Both the position numbers and the translations under genes were made by a program. A DNA stretch of 64,000 nt from Sporosarcina sp. NCCP-2222 (lineage in GTDB: Bacteria; Bacillota; Bacilli; Bacillales_A; Planococcaceae): positions 65,531-129,530 of the forward strand of contig NZ_BQYK01000002.1 in NCBI RefSeq assembly GCF_023168145.1. The letters are read 5' to 3'. The number at the start of each line of letters is the position of its first letter. The stretch's first letter is position 1. Below are positions 35,856 to 43,799 of this stretch, in pieces. Under the pieces are notes generated by a model, which saw only the letters and a program-made list of their open reading frames with translations, was not told the DNA's origin and ran no database searches.

Positions 35856-36410
35856 TTAAATAATAGCCAATGAATCCTGCGTAACTTTCCTTTCTTGATA
35901 GACGGCCAAATCCTTTTCGTAGGACGTCTGGTAGGATGCCATACTATGCTCCTTCACCTTCAAGAAATCCTGCCAATCAATAATTTCATAGTAACGGTTC
36001 AACAGTTCTGCATTCGCCCAAGCCGTCTCTTCAAAGACGATATCCCGCTCATGCTCTTCAATCAGCATCTCCATGAACGGCAAATCTCGATCTCGTTTTT
36101 CGGCACAAGCCTGTTTCTTCGCTTTAATAATTTCCACAGCGCGGTCCAACGAGGCAAGCAAGGCATCCCGGTCCATTCCATGGCCGAGTTCATGGATCGT
36201 CAATGTGCGGATATACGTTTCGAAAGGCATCGATTCAAGAATCTCCCCATACGCCTTTCGTATGCGTTCCATATCGATCAGGATTTCATGTTTGATAAAA
36301 TCATACATCATATTGACCCCTGTCGCTTCCTGCTTTACCGCGACCTCCATTTCCACATCTCGAATCGTTTGTTCCACTAAATCTTGAATCTGCCGAGCTG
36401 GTCTTCTCAT
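35856..36410 (-). CDS. putative zinc metallopeptidase with HELGH motif
   Basis: A 184-residue soluble protein with a perfect HExxH zincin motif, HELGHGMD at residues 73-80. A downstream Glu in FEETAWANAE (about residues 126-135) is a possible third ligand, in the manner of gluzincins. No signal peptide or membrane helix is seen, so it would act in the cytosol. The rest has no family I recognise. It is monocistronic. Activity is inferred only from the motif. Confidence 0.65.
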   Translation of the reverse strand: MRRPARQIQDLVEQTIRDVEMEVAVKQEATGVNMMYDFIKHEILIDMERIRKAYGEILESMPFETYIRTLTIHELGHGMDRDALLASLDRAVEIIKAKKQACAEKRDRDLPFMEMLIEEHERDIVFEETAWANAELLNRYYEIIDWQDFLKVKEHSMASYQTSYEKDLAVYQERKVTQDSLAII

Positions 36411-36504
36411 TCTCTCCCCTGACTTCCTTTTTAATGTTTCACAGTCTCTTGCAGTGGGTATATAAACTAGTTAATAAAAACCAAGAAGTTCATTATATGA
36501 AAAT

Positions 36505-36560
36505 AAAAAAAGGCTTTCAAGCAGACGGGCGCTTGGTCGCTCGCCACGCTAGTCAGCCTT
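36505..36560 (-). terminator. probable terminator of the Dph6-like/TPR/lipoprotein operon
   Basis: The stem AAGGCT/AGCCTT, with an inner GGCG/CGCC pairing, overlaps the final stop codon and is followed by seven T on the minus strand. Confidence 0.5.
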
Positions 36561-37112
36561 CTTCTTCCGTTCAACTTTCAACAGAAAGAGTCGACCGTTC
36601 TCCTTTAGTGGCTCTACGCCAGGAGCCCGCTTCGGCACAACGAAGATCCGGCCATCTTGTGAGCCGGCCCAGAAAGCTAGATAGATCGGCTTATCCAGGT
36701 GAAGCTGTTTTTTTCCATTATGGAGTGTATCCCCTCCATAACTGTTATACAGCCCATCTAGGATCACCAATTCCATTTCATCTGCTGGTCCCAGTACAAT
36801 CGTTTGCTGTTCCTCAAAGATGTCATTCTCCACGATAAAGCTCATCTTTCGGTAGTCCCTCAGATTCCCTGCCAACGGAAGGATTATCGGATCATTCATC
36901 TCGTTTCCTTCGTCATATTGCTCGACTGTGAATACCAGCTCTTCCTTCTCCTCTAAGTTCCCGTAAAGTGAGAGCTGTACATTATTCTTTTTCATCGCAT
37001 TGTCCGTTTCATCATCCAACATGCTCGCCTTAATGTACATCTTTCCACCCACAGCGCAGCCACTTAGCATCAGCGTCAAACTCATTAAGACAGATAACTG
37101 TAGTTTTTTCAC
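36549..37112 (-). CDS. lipoprotein, paralogue of the upstream lipoprotein
   Basis: A 187-residue lipoprotein with lipobox LSGC (Cys19). The C-terminal part reads YLAFWAGSQDG ... RLFLLKVERKKK and matches the layout of the neighbouring gene product, YIAYWLGSDDG ... QCYLVKVERQKW, so the two come from a duplication. Overall they have diverged strongly. Function unknown; a beta-rich extracellular domain is likely. Start: GTG, four bases after the previous stop with GGGAGTGAGG upstream. It is the last gene of a four-gene operon. Confidence 0.7.
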   Translation of the reverse strand: MKKLQLSVLMSLTLMLSGCAVGGKMYIKASMLDDETDNAMKKNNVQLSLYGNLEEKEELVFTVEQYDEGNEMNDPIILPLAGNLRDYRKMSFIVENDIFEEQQTIVLGPADEMELVILDGLYNSYGGDTLHNGKKQLHLDKPIYLAFWAGSQDGRIFVVPKRAPGVEPLKENGRLFLLKVERKKKAD

Positions 37113-37116
37113 TGCC

Positions 37117-37686
37117 TCACTCCCGGTTCATATTGGACCACTTTTGGCGTTCCACCTTCACGAGATAACATTGCTTGTTTTTTAGTAATGAAGCATATCC
37201 TTCTTCATTTGGAGAGGAATAATGAAATGTCCCATCGTCTGATCCGAGCCAATATGCGATATAAACAGATTCCTCAAGCGGAATATCGAACTTGCCCTTG
37301 AGCATCGTTCCGATAGCACCGTATTTGGTAGTCCCGTCAATTGTTATAGAGGTGGCTTCATTCTGTTTCTGGAAGGAAAACGTCAAACGATCTTGCTCGC
37401 TGTCACTTGTTAAACCGAACCATATATCTGTTTTCGCTTTCAAATCCCCAAATGTCAATAATGAGTCCCCTAGGCTTTGCCCATCTCTGTAATATTCTAT
37501 CGTGAAAACATACGTTTCGCCTTCCGGTAGCTTTCCTTCTATTCGAAAAGGAATGACGTCAGTGGCTTCCATTGTTTCGTCTGCCTGCACGGTTTCCAGT
37601 TGAATTGTGGAATATCCCGATCCTTGACATGCGCCAACTGTGTGCAGTATAAGCACCAATAAACAAAGGAACAGGACCCGCTTCAC
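37117..37686 (-). CDS. lipoprotein, paralogue of the downstream lipoprotein
   Basis: A 189-residue lipoprotein with lipobox VGAC (Cys20). The ligand-free beta-rich body shares a C-terminal YIAYWLGSDDG and LVKVERQ motif with the next gene. The FTIEYYRDGQ and TFSFQKQ patterns suggest an immunoglobulin-like or jelly-roll fold, but this is inference. Its ATG overlaps the TPR gene by four bases. No known substrate. Confidence 0.7.
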   Translation of the reverse strand: MKRVLFLCLLVLILHTVGACQGSGYSTIQLETVQADETMEATDVIPFRIEGKLPEGETYVFTIEYYRDGQSLGDSLLTFGDLKAKTDIWFGLTSDSEQDRLTFSFQKQNEATSITIDGTTKYGAIGTMLKGKFDIPLEESVYIAYWLGSDDGTFHYSSPNEEGYASLLKNKQCYLVKVERQKWSNMNRE

Positions 37687-38312
37687 TCTGCCATACTCCT
37701 TGCCTCGGCGGTGGCCTGTGCATCTCCACCCTTTTCAAACGCTTCAGCGCTCCGGATGAAATGACTGCGCGATTGCTCCAATTCCCCTGTTTCGTTATAA
37801 GTTTGGCCAAGCCCTCGATGAGCACAGCCGATACAAATGCTACAACCGGCAAGCTCGCCTTCCTGCAAGGCTTCCTCAAAATAGCGGAACGCTTCCTGGA
37901 TCCGTTTTTCAGTCAGTGCGAGGAGACCCAGCTCATAAGCGACAGCGGAAAAGCCAACGTGATTCTCAGCCAATTTTGCGTTGCGCTGCGCAAGCTCTTG
38001 AGTAAATGCCTCTTTGGCAAGATCATATGCGCCTCGCATTCGATGCACCATGCCGATTTGATGAAGTGCAATTGCTTCATCTGAAATATTGCCTTCTTCC
38101 ACTGCCCAACTATGCAGTTTCTCATAGCATGCCAGTGCCTCAGCCCACTCTTCCTTCATCGCAAGGGCAAAGCCAAGTCCATGCAACGCACTCTGTTCGT
38201 CCTCTCTGTTTTCCGCCTGCTCCAGACATTGCCGGTAAATCGATTCACTCTCCTCTAGTTTGCCTTCGTCAAAAAGCCGAAACGCTTCCCCCAGCGCTTG
38301 TTTGACGTCCAT
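37683..38312 (-). CDS. tetratricopeptide (TPR) repeat protein
   Basis: A 209-residue helical protein made of about five TPR units, for example ALHGLGFALAMKEEWAEALACYEK, ALHQIGMVHRMRGAYDLAKEAF and AYELGLLALTEKRIQEAFRYFEEAL, each shown here only in part. A short cysteine pair (GCSICIGCAHRG) lies between the last repeats. The role is probably protein-protein contact. It follows the Dph6-like gene by 21 bases and overlaps the next gene by four. Confidence 0.82.
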   Translation of the reverse strand: MDVKQALGEAFRLFDEGKLEESESIYRQCLEQAENREDEQSALHGLGFALAMKEEWAEALACYEKLHSWAVEEGNISDEAIALHQIGMVHRMRGAYDLAKEAFTQELAQRNAKLAENHVGFSAVAYELGLLALTEKRIQEAFRYFEEALQEGELAGCSICIGCAHRGLGQTYNETGELEQSRSHFIRSAEAFEKGGDAQATAEARSMAE

Positions 38313-38333
38313 TCCCCCTCCACCTTCCTATCG

Positions 38334-39008
38334 TTATGCTTCCAGCTGCACTTCCAGAAATACATAGCCGTCCCGTTCATGTTGCTGTTTAAACATAATT
38401 GGCACCCGCTTGCTAAAGATCGGCCCATCGACGACAACGGTATGAAATTCACCTGACTCCCCACAAGCATCAATGCCGAGTGCCTCCAGTTCATCCATCA
38501 GTTCAAGTGTAAATTCTCGGCCTATGAATTCTGCAGGCATCATTTTTGTATTCACTACCACAATATATGCTTCAAATCCGGCTTGAACGAATTCTTCGAG
38601 CAATGCCCTGCGCGGCTCCATCCATAACGGATGTACAGCCTCCATTCCGACCTTGGCGCACGTCTGCTGCACCCACTTCAGATGGTCCTCCAGATCAATG
38701 TCACCGAAGACACCTGTCGAAACGCCATCGTCGACACATTCTTTCATCGCATCGAGAAATTGTGCTTCGTAGCCATTCCAGTCAGCGCCCCGTGTCATGA
38801 ATGGCACCCCAATGCTCTCCGCTTGCGCCCGCACGACCGCAAATGGCAACGCATGTGATTTGGAACGCTCCTCATCCGTTTCAAACATCGTCCACATCCG
38901 TTTCGGTTCGCCCCCTGCCTCGACTGCTCGATAAAAAGCAAGTGCCGAATCCTTTCCGCCGCTCCACGAGGCGACAAATGGCTGATTGTCCAACTTTAAA
39001 TCCTTCAT
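38334..39008 (-). CDS. Dph6/MJ0570-related ATP pyrophosphatase (adenine nucleotide alpha hydrolase)
   Basis: A 224-residue enzyme of the PP-loop superfamily with the ATP-binding motif SWSGGKDSALA near the N-terminus. The conserved GDIDLEDHLKW and ACGESGEFHTVV segments define the Dph6-like family (DUF71). Eukaryotic relatives amidate diphthine, but bacteria have no diphthamide, so the bacterial substrate is unknown. It is the first gene of a four-gene operon with a TPR protein and two lipoproteins. Confidence 0.82.
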   Translation of the reverse strand: MKDLKLDNQPFVASWSGGKDSALAFYRAVEAGGEPKRMWTMFETDEERSKSHALPFAVVRAQAESIGVPFMTRGADWNGYEAQFLDAMKECVDDGVSTGVFGDIDLEDHLKWVQQTCAKVGMEAVHPLWMEPRRALLEEFVQAGFEAYIVVVNTKMMPAEFIGREFTLELMDELEALGIDACGESGEFHTVVVDGPIFSKRVPIMFKQQHERDGYVFLEVQLEA

Positions 39009-39337
39009 CTTTTGCTCATCTCCTATTTCATAAGTTCATTTGCTCTTTCTCTAGTATCAGATGGAAGGGCAATCGTGTTCACTTCGCCATATCCCATTTC
39101 TGCATTTGCATGCTAAACGTCTATAATAAAGTCAGTTACACATGGCAAGAAATAGAGCGAATCTCACGTTTCCATTCTTCCCCGAGCTAATTGTAAGAAA
39201 ATTATACCATGAGCCATACATTAATGATTTACTAATTACGATTTACTAACTCCAAACTATTTCCCTTCCCACTCCGTCCAACTTATTGAGACGCAAGCGC
39301 GCTGGCGTTATTTCTATAGAAGGTGATTTGATTTGTC
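39009..39337. other. intergenic region upstream of sigV
   Basis: A 329-base gap between the divergent Dph6-like gene and sigV. It holds a candidate ECF promoter next to sigV; otherwise I see no gene, array or stable RNA structure. Confidence 0.5.
39255..39279 (+). promoter_or_regulatory. candidate ECF-sigma (autoregulatory) promoter of sigV
   Basis: AAAC at 39255-39258 and CGTC at 39276-39279 are 17 bases apart, the layout of ECF promoters (AAC ... CGT). It lies about 55 bases upstream of the sigV start. The -35 lacks the full TGAAAC, so this is tentative. Confidence 0.35.
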
Positions 39338-39835
39338 ATGACAAAAGATGAAAAGTTCAAATTGGTAGAGGATTTTATTGTGGAACACCAGCAAGCACAC
39401 TACCGACTTGCTTATAGTTATGTAAAAAACAAGGACAATGCACTGGATATCGTGCAGGAATCGATCTTGAAAGCTCTCCGCTCAGTGGACCGGCTAGAGG
39501 AAGTGAAATTTCTGAAGACCTGGTTTTATCGAATTGTCGTGAATACAGCCATTGATTTCCTCCGTAAAAACGGGCGAATTTCTGTCATGGATGACGAAAT
39601 CCTGGGGACACACCTTCCTGCCTCCACAGATGGCAAGGCCGATCTCGATTTGCGGGATGCAATTGATGAATTGCCAGCCGTGCATAAGACCATCATCATC
39701 TTACGCTTTTTTGAGGACCTGAAAATCGATGAAATCGCCGCTATCACGGGAGACAATGTAAACACAGTGAAAACCCGGTTATATGCGGCTTTGCGGAAGT
39801 TACGAGTGGAAATGGGAGAGGAGTACAACATATGA
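39338..39835 (+). CDS. sigV: ECF sigma factor SigV
   Basis: A 165-residue extracytoplasmic-function sigma factor. Region 2 is YRLAYSYVKNKDNALDIVQES with WFYRIVVNTAIDFLRK, and region 4 is DELPAVHKTIIILRFFEDLKIDEIAAITG and NTVKTRLYAALRKLR, each given in part. These segments follow Bacillus SigV, which responds to lysozyme. GAAGGTGATT precedes the ATG. Its stop overlaps the anti-sigma gene by four bases. Confidence 0.9.
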   Translation: MTKDEKFKLVEDFIVEHQQAHYRLAYSYVKNKDNALDIVQESILKALRSVDRLEEVKFLKTWFYRIVVNTAIDFLRKNGRISVMDDEILGTHLPASTDGKADLDLRDAIDELPAVHKTIIILRFFEDLKIDEIAAITGDNVNTVKTRLYAALRKLRVEMGEEYNI

Positions 39836-40707
39836 GTAAATTTGATGAATTAAAAAAGGAATACGAGTCTGTGGACATTCCAGAAGAGCTGGCGGGTGTA
39901 GTCAAGCGATCCATCCGTGAAGCAAAACAGGAAAAAGCAAAACGGCCAGTCATGCGGAACTGGTTGATTGGTACAGCTGCGGCGGCCGCCCTTTTCGTCG
40001 GAAGCATCAATGTCAGCCCTGATTTGGCTAAGGCCATGGCGAAAGTGCCTGTTCTCGGATCACTTGTTGAAGTGTTAACCGTCCAGCAAATTTCATTCAA
40101 CGAAAAAACTTATGATGCAGACGTATCCACACCGGGCATTACAGGACTCGGTGACAAGGACTTGGAAGCGGCCTTGAATGAAAAATATTTGAAAGAAAAC
40201 AAAGCATTATACGAGCAGTTCCAAAAAGACATCGCCGAACTGGAGAAAGCGGGAGGCGGCCATATGGGAATGGATGTCGGCTATGAAGTCAAAACGGACA
40301 ATGACCGCATTCTATCCATCGCTCGCTATGAAGTCAACACCGTCGGTTCTTCCTCCACCGTCATGCAATATGACACAGTGGATAAGGTGGACAATATCTT
40401 GATCACCTTGCCGAGCCTCTTCAAAAACGATCAATATATCGAAGCAATTAACAACTATATTGCAGGTGAAATGAAACGGCAGATGGCAGTAGATGACAAC
40501 ATCTCCTACTTTACGGCAGACGATGAATACGCAGACGGCTTCACAACAATTAAACCCGATCAATCCTTCTATATTAGCGACGGAGGGAAGCTCATTATCT
40601 CCTTCGATAAATACGAAGTGGCCCCCGGCTATATGGGAATTGTAACATTCGAAATACCAACCAACGTAATTCAGGACTACCTGGTGAGCGACGTATATAT
40701 TCATTGA
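39832..40707 (+). CDS. rsiV: anti-sigma factor RsiV
   Basis: A 291-residue single-pass membrane anti-sigma factor. A cytoplasmic N-terminal segment binds SigV, one helix (residues about 42-60) spans the membrane, and the extracellular part carries the DUF4163/DUF3298 domains that bind lysozyme in Bacillus (for example YEVKTDNDRILSIARYEVN and GGKLIISFDKYEVAPGYMG). Lysozyme binding leads to cleavage by signal peptidase and RasP. The operon ends here, at a terminator; no oatA follows. Confidence 0.87.
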   Translation: MSKFDELKKEYESVDIPEELAGVVKRSIREAKQEKAKRPVMRNWLIGTAAAAALFVGSINVSPDLAKAMAKVPVLGSLVEVLTVQQISFNEKTYDADVSTPGITGLGDKDLEAALNEKYLKENKALYEQFQKDIAELEKAGGGHMGMDVGYEVKTDNDRILSIARYEVNTVGSSSTVMQYDTVDKVDNILITLPSLFKNDQYIEAINNYIAGEMKRQMAVDDNISYFTADDEYADGFTTIKPDQSFYISDGGKLIISFDKYEVAPGYMGIVTFEIPTNVIQDYLVSDVYIH

Positions 40708-40712
40708 TAGCC

Positions 40713-40743
40713 ATCCCCATGCATCACGCATGGGGATTTTTTA
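40713..40743 (+). terminator. terminator of sigV-rsiV
   Basis: The stem TCCCCATGC/GCATGGGGA with an ATCAC loop is followed by six T. Confidence 0.9.
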
Positions 40744-40802
40744 TTGGAAGGGAGCTGGTGTTCATTGAGTAAAGGCAGGATAAGGCTCCGCCGTGTGAAC
40801 TC

Positions 40803-40990
40803 GTTCTATCACCGGGTAAAACCCTCCAATCACCGCCTAAATCATTTCTACCACCGGGTAATCCCCGTTCTATCACCGCCTAAATCATTTCTACCACCGG
40901 GTAATCCCCGTCTATCACCGCCTAAATCATTTCTATCACCGGGTAATCCCCTTCTATCACCGCCTAAATTGAATTGATCACCGCTTCGCT
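40803..40990. repeat. intergenic array of CACCG units every 21 bp, two alternating spacers
   Basis: Nine copies of a core YTAYCACCG occur between the sigV-rsiV terminator and the next gene. CACCG begins at 40810, 40831, 40852, 40874, 40895, 40916, 40937, 40958 and 40979, that is at steps of 21 (once 22). Two spacers alternate strictly: GGTAATCCCCGTT and CCTAAATCATTT, giving a 42-43 bp dimer. All reading frames are shadows of the repeat. This 377-base gap contains nothing else. It resembles the arrays at 55 and 56.5 kb in design only. Confidence 0.8.
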
Positions 40991-41084
40991 ACAATTCAAA
41001 AAAGAACAATCTAATCAACTCTTCTGGGAACATCCTAATTCATGTTACGTTCTAGTAAAATAGAAAAGCATAGGAGGTTCTTAC

Positions 41085-41369
41085 ATGAAATTCACCTTAT
41101 GGATTGCCTTACTATTTGCCATGATTGGCGCACTCTTCGGTTATTTCTTCCAAGACATGTTTTATTGGACCGGTCATTCTTTCTTATGGTTTAACGCCGG
41201 AGCTGCGCTCGCTGTTCTCTTTTCACTAACAGCGATTATTTTAGTCATCGTCAAGCACTTAAAAAAGGGCTCTACTTCTCAAGATGCGCTTTTGCTAGTA
41301 ATCATTCTTCCGGTTGCGATTGCGACTTTCTTCTGGACGATTTTTGTTTTTGCCATGTGGCACAGTTAA
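41085..41369 (+). CDS. small membrane protein of unknown function
   Basis: A 94-residue protein with three hydrophobic helices (about 3-25, 32-56, 69-91) and a short basic loop (KHLKKGSTSQD). No family recognised. Start: ATG with AGGAGG seven bases upstream. It is monocistronic between the CACCG array and a terminator. Confidence 0.65.
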   Translation: MKFTLWIALLFAMIGALFGYFFQDMFYWTGHSFLWFNAGAALAVLFSLTAIILVIVKHLKKGSTSQDALLLVIILPVAIATFFWTIFVFAMWHS

Positions 41370-41376
41370 TTCCCAT

Positions 41377-41410
41377 AAAAAAAATCCCAATGCCTCATTC
41401 GCATTGGGAT
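41377..41410 (-). terminator. terminator of the DinB-like gene
   Basis: The stem ATCCCAATGC/GCATTGGGAT with a CTCATTC loop is followed by a T8 run on the minus strand; it touches the stop codon of the leftward gene and can also stop rightward transcription. Confidence 0.8.
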
Positions 41411-41943
41411 CAGTCGTTCCGTCCGCCGACTGGCTCGAAAGGACGGTTCTCCATTTTCAATTCGTCAATTGTCTTCCGGAGACGCTTCAAATGGCATTTT
41501 TCGTAAAGTCCGATGAACGGAAACCATTGGATGAGCGGGATATGCCCGTAGTTTGGATGGGCAAAAGATTTGTCGCGCAACGCATCTTTGCAACTGGCGT
41601 CATATACGTCTAGCAGATAGATTCTAGAATTATGAAGCTCTTCCTTCAAATCTGCAATTGTTTTATATTGCTCCGTCGGTTGTGTTTGCTCCGGCAGGTT
41701 CACGTTTACGACCCGGTCGCTCGCCAAAAGGATGATCTTTTTAGAAGTACGGAGGCTATCCGGGTTTTTCATTTCCTTCATTATCTTTGTTGCTATATAA
41801 GTTTCCATCAACGTCAGATGCTCCAGAATCTGTTTAGGGGACCAGCCGCCGCCAGATGGTTTGCCGTTAAATTCTTCATCTGTTAATCCTTCGAGTGCCT
41901 GATAGATTCTTCTCCGGATTTTATTATTGCCTTCGAAAACCAT
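41410..41943 (-). CDS. DinB/YfiT family putative metal-dependent hydrolase
   Basis: A 177-residue four-helix-bundle protein of the DinB superfamily, which includes bacillithiol transferases and metal-dependent hydrolases. WSPKQILEHLTLMETYI (His42) is the first metal-binding helix; further His residues in AHPNYGH and EKCHLKR are candidates for the remaining ligands. Such proteins often act with bacillithiol as thiol cofactor. The substrate is unknown. Monocistronic. Confidence 0.78.
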   Translation of the reverse strand: MVFEGNNKIRRRIYQALEGLTDEEFNGKPSGGGWSPKQILEHLTLMETYIATKIMKEMKNPDSLRTSKKIILLASDRVVNVNLPEQTQPTEQYKTIADLKEELHNSRIYLLDVYDASCKDALRDKSFAHPNYGHIPLIQWFPFIGLYEKCHLKRLRKTIDELKMENRPFEPVGGRND

Positions 41944-42146
41944 TTCATCTCTCCCTCATTTGCTAATGAAATAGAGTGTCATCCGGTACAACTATGCACC
42001 GGTTGTCCAAATTCATTCCCACATCATAAACCCTTTTGCAGGAAATTTAAAGTCCTACGCACAAATTCAGAAAAGTGAATGTAAGTTTGTCAATCAAAGC
42101 GACTTAGCGACTTTTTGGCTTTCCCTAAAAATGAATCAAACCGAGC

Positions 42147-42758
42147 CTATTTGACGATATTTAAAGTGAACTCCAAATCTGCTTCCAAATGCTTCTCCAT
42201 TAACCGCCCGGCTTCTTCGATTTCCCGATTGCGGATGGCCTCACAAATTTGTTCATGCTCCTCGAGCAGAAAAGGGCGTTTGTGGAAAACGACGGCTCTA
42301 CTGAATAAGTAGATGATGGATTGCATCTTATCAACGGTTTCAATCATGATCGGGTTGCGGCTTTCTTTGACAATCAAGTCATGGAATCGTTTATTCGCTT
42401 TCACAATTTCATCATGTGTTCCGGTTTTCGCCTGTTCGATGGAGTCTTTCAGCTTCTCAATGTCTTCTACAAGCATGTACGTCGCAGCCATTTTGGCGGC
42501 ATGGCTTTCAATAAGCATCCTCATTTGGAAAATGTGGCGCATGTCCTGCTCTGTCGGTTTGATCACCTTTTTTCGCTTGATCAACCCTTCCTGCTCCAGG
42601 CGGCGGATGGCTTCACGAATCGGAGTTCGGCTTACTCCAATCTCCTCGGCTAATCGTTCCTCCACCAGCTTCATGCCGCCGGGATACGAACCCGTGACAA
42701 TTTGCTCCCGAATCGTTTCGTACGCCAGCAACTGTGCGGTTCCCGCATGCTGTTCCAT
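42147..42758 (-). CDS. GntR/FadR-family regulator with FCD domain
   Basis: A 203-residue transcription factor. The N-terminal winged helix contains EERLAEEIGVSRTPIREAIRRLEQEGL, the GntR recognition helix, and the C-terminal FCD domain binds the effector and a metal (MLIESHAAKMAA, HDLIVKES, HLEADLEFTL). It diverges from the sugar-acid operon and probably represses it; three TTGTATACAA-like boxes lie in the shared promoter region. The likely effector is a pathway intermediate. Start: ATG with GGGGGTG upstream; two earlier in-frame ATGs are worse. Confidence 0.87.
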   Translation of the reverse strand: MEQHAGTAQLLAYETIREQIVTGSYPGGMKLVEERLAEEIGVSRTPIREAIRRLEQEGLIKRKKVIKPTEQDMRHIFQMRMLIESHAAKMAATYMLVEDIEKLKDSIEQAKTGTHDEIVKANKRFHDLIVKESRNPIMIETVDKMQSIIYLFSRAVVFHKRPFLLEEHEQICEAIRNREIEEAGRLMEKHLEADLEFTLNIVK

Positions 42759-42813
42759 GTCGCACCCCCTGTTCTTACCCATAGTATACAGGATGATGGA
42801 CAAGAATAGGTTA

Positions 42814-42869
42814 TTGTATGCAAGTATAATCATATTGTATACAAGTCAGAATTATTGTTGTATACTCAA
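42814..42869. promoter_or_regulatory. three GntR operators and promoter of the sugar-acid operon
   Basis: TTGTATGCAA (42814-42823), TTGTATACAA (42835-42844, a perfect palindrome) and TTGTATACTC (42858-42867) are spaced 21 and 23 bases, about two helical turns. The third box contains a -10 (TATACT, 42861-42866), and the second overlaps a weak -35 (TATACA) 17 bases upstream, so binding would block the operon promoter. A fainter AGTATACAG lies at 42784-42792 near the regulator start. Confidence 0.65.
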
Positions 42870-42903
42870 ATTGCAATTCGATAGATACGAAGGAGGCTTT
42901 CCC

Positions 42904-43797
42904 ATGAAAGTTGGTTTTATTGGTTTAGGAATCATGGGCCGTCCGATGGTCCTCAATTTGCTGAAGGCCGGCTTCGAAGTTCGCGCATTTGACGTGAATG
43001 AAGAAGCACGAAAGGCCGTTGTTATAGAGGGTGCACATGAGGCAAAAACGCCAAGAGAGGCAGCAAATGGAAGCGATTTCATTATTACGATGCTGCCGAA
43101 TGCAAAAATTGTAGAACACGTATTATTTGGTCCTGAAGGGGTCTCGGAAGGCTTGCAGGCAGGCTCTATTGTTATTGATATGAGCTCGGTATCCCCTGTC
43201 GACTCGGTTGCCTGCGCAGATAAATTGAAAGCATATGGCGCTTCCTTCCTCGATGCGCCTGTAAGTGGAGGCCAACCGAAAGCAGAGGACGGCACTCTAT
43301 CCATTATGGTGGGCGGTGACGAAGAGGCACTTGCAAAAAGTCGGCCAGTGTTAGAAGCGATGGGAACCGATGTAACGAATGTCGGCGGAAGCGGAAGCGG
43401 GTCTACGACGAAGCTGGCGAATCAAATCCTAGTGAACGTCACGATGGCCGCCATGTCCGAAGCGGTTGTGCTTGCTGCCAAAGCTGGTGTTGATATTGAA
43501 AAAATGTACCAAGCGATCCGTGGCGGACTTGCTGGCAGCGCGGTACTCGATGCCAAAATTCCACTGATCTTGGAACGCAATTTTGCACCGGGCGGACGGA
43601 TTGATATTAATATGAAAGATTTAACGAATGTCGTGAACGCAGGCCATGACATTGGCGTGCCGATGCCGCTCACGTCAAGTGTTCTCGAAATGTTCCATGC
43701 GCTTAAAGTGGATGGCAAAGCGACAGATGACCATTCGGGCGTCATTCAGTATTACGAGAAGCTGGCGAACTTCGAAGTGCCGAAAGGCGGGAAGTAA
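42904..43797 (+). CDS. 3-hydroxyisobutyrate dehydrogenase-family reductase (GarR/LtnD-like)
   Basis: A 297-residue NAD(P)-dependent beta-hydroxyacid dehydrogenase. The N-terminal GFIGLGIMGRPM is the Rossmann motif, APVSGGQPKAEDGTLS contains the substrate-binding signature, and the catalytic Lys is in GSTTKLANQ. Family members include tartronate semialdehyde reductase (GarR) and L-threonate dehydrogenase (LtnD); sequence alone does not separate them here. Start: ATG after GAAGGAGG. First gene of a three-gene operon with a DUF1537 kinase and a GntP permease. Confidence 0.88.
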   Translation: MKVGFIGLGIMGRPMVLNLLKAGFEVRAFDVNEEARKAVVIEGAHEAKTPREAANGSDFIITMLPNAKIVEHVLFGPEGVSEGLQAGSIVIDMSSVSPVDSVACADKLKAYGASFLDAPVSGGQPKAEDGTLSIMVGGDEEALAKSRPVLEAMGTDVTNVGGSGSGSTTKLANQILVNVTMAAMSEAVVLAAKAGVDIEKMYQAIRGGLAGSAVLDAKIPLILERNFAPGGRIDINMKDLTNVVNAGHDIGVPMPLTSSVLEMFHALKVDGKATDDHSGVIQYYEKLANFEVPKGGK

Positions 43798-43799
43798 TC

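Noticed and set aside
40744-40977. Open frame over the CACCG array (HRVKPSN-type repeats)
   Set aside because: The frame follows the repeat, starts at a TTG with no strong site after a terminator, and has no protein similarity that I know.
42313-42903. N-terminal extension of the GarR-like reductase
   Set aside because: The upstream open frame overlaps the divergent GntR gene and its operators; the Rossmann start and GAAGGAGG fit the internal ATG.
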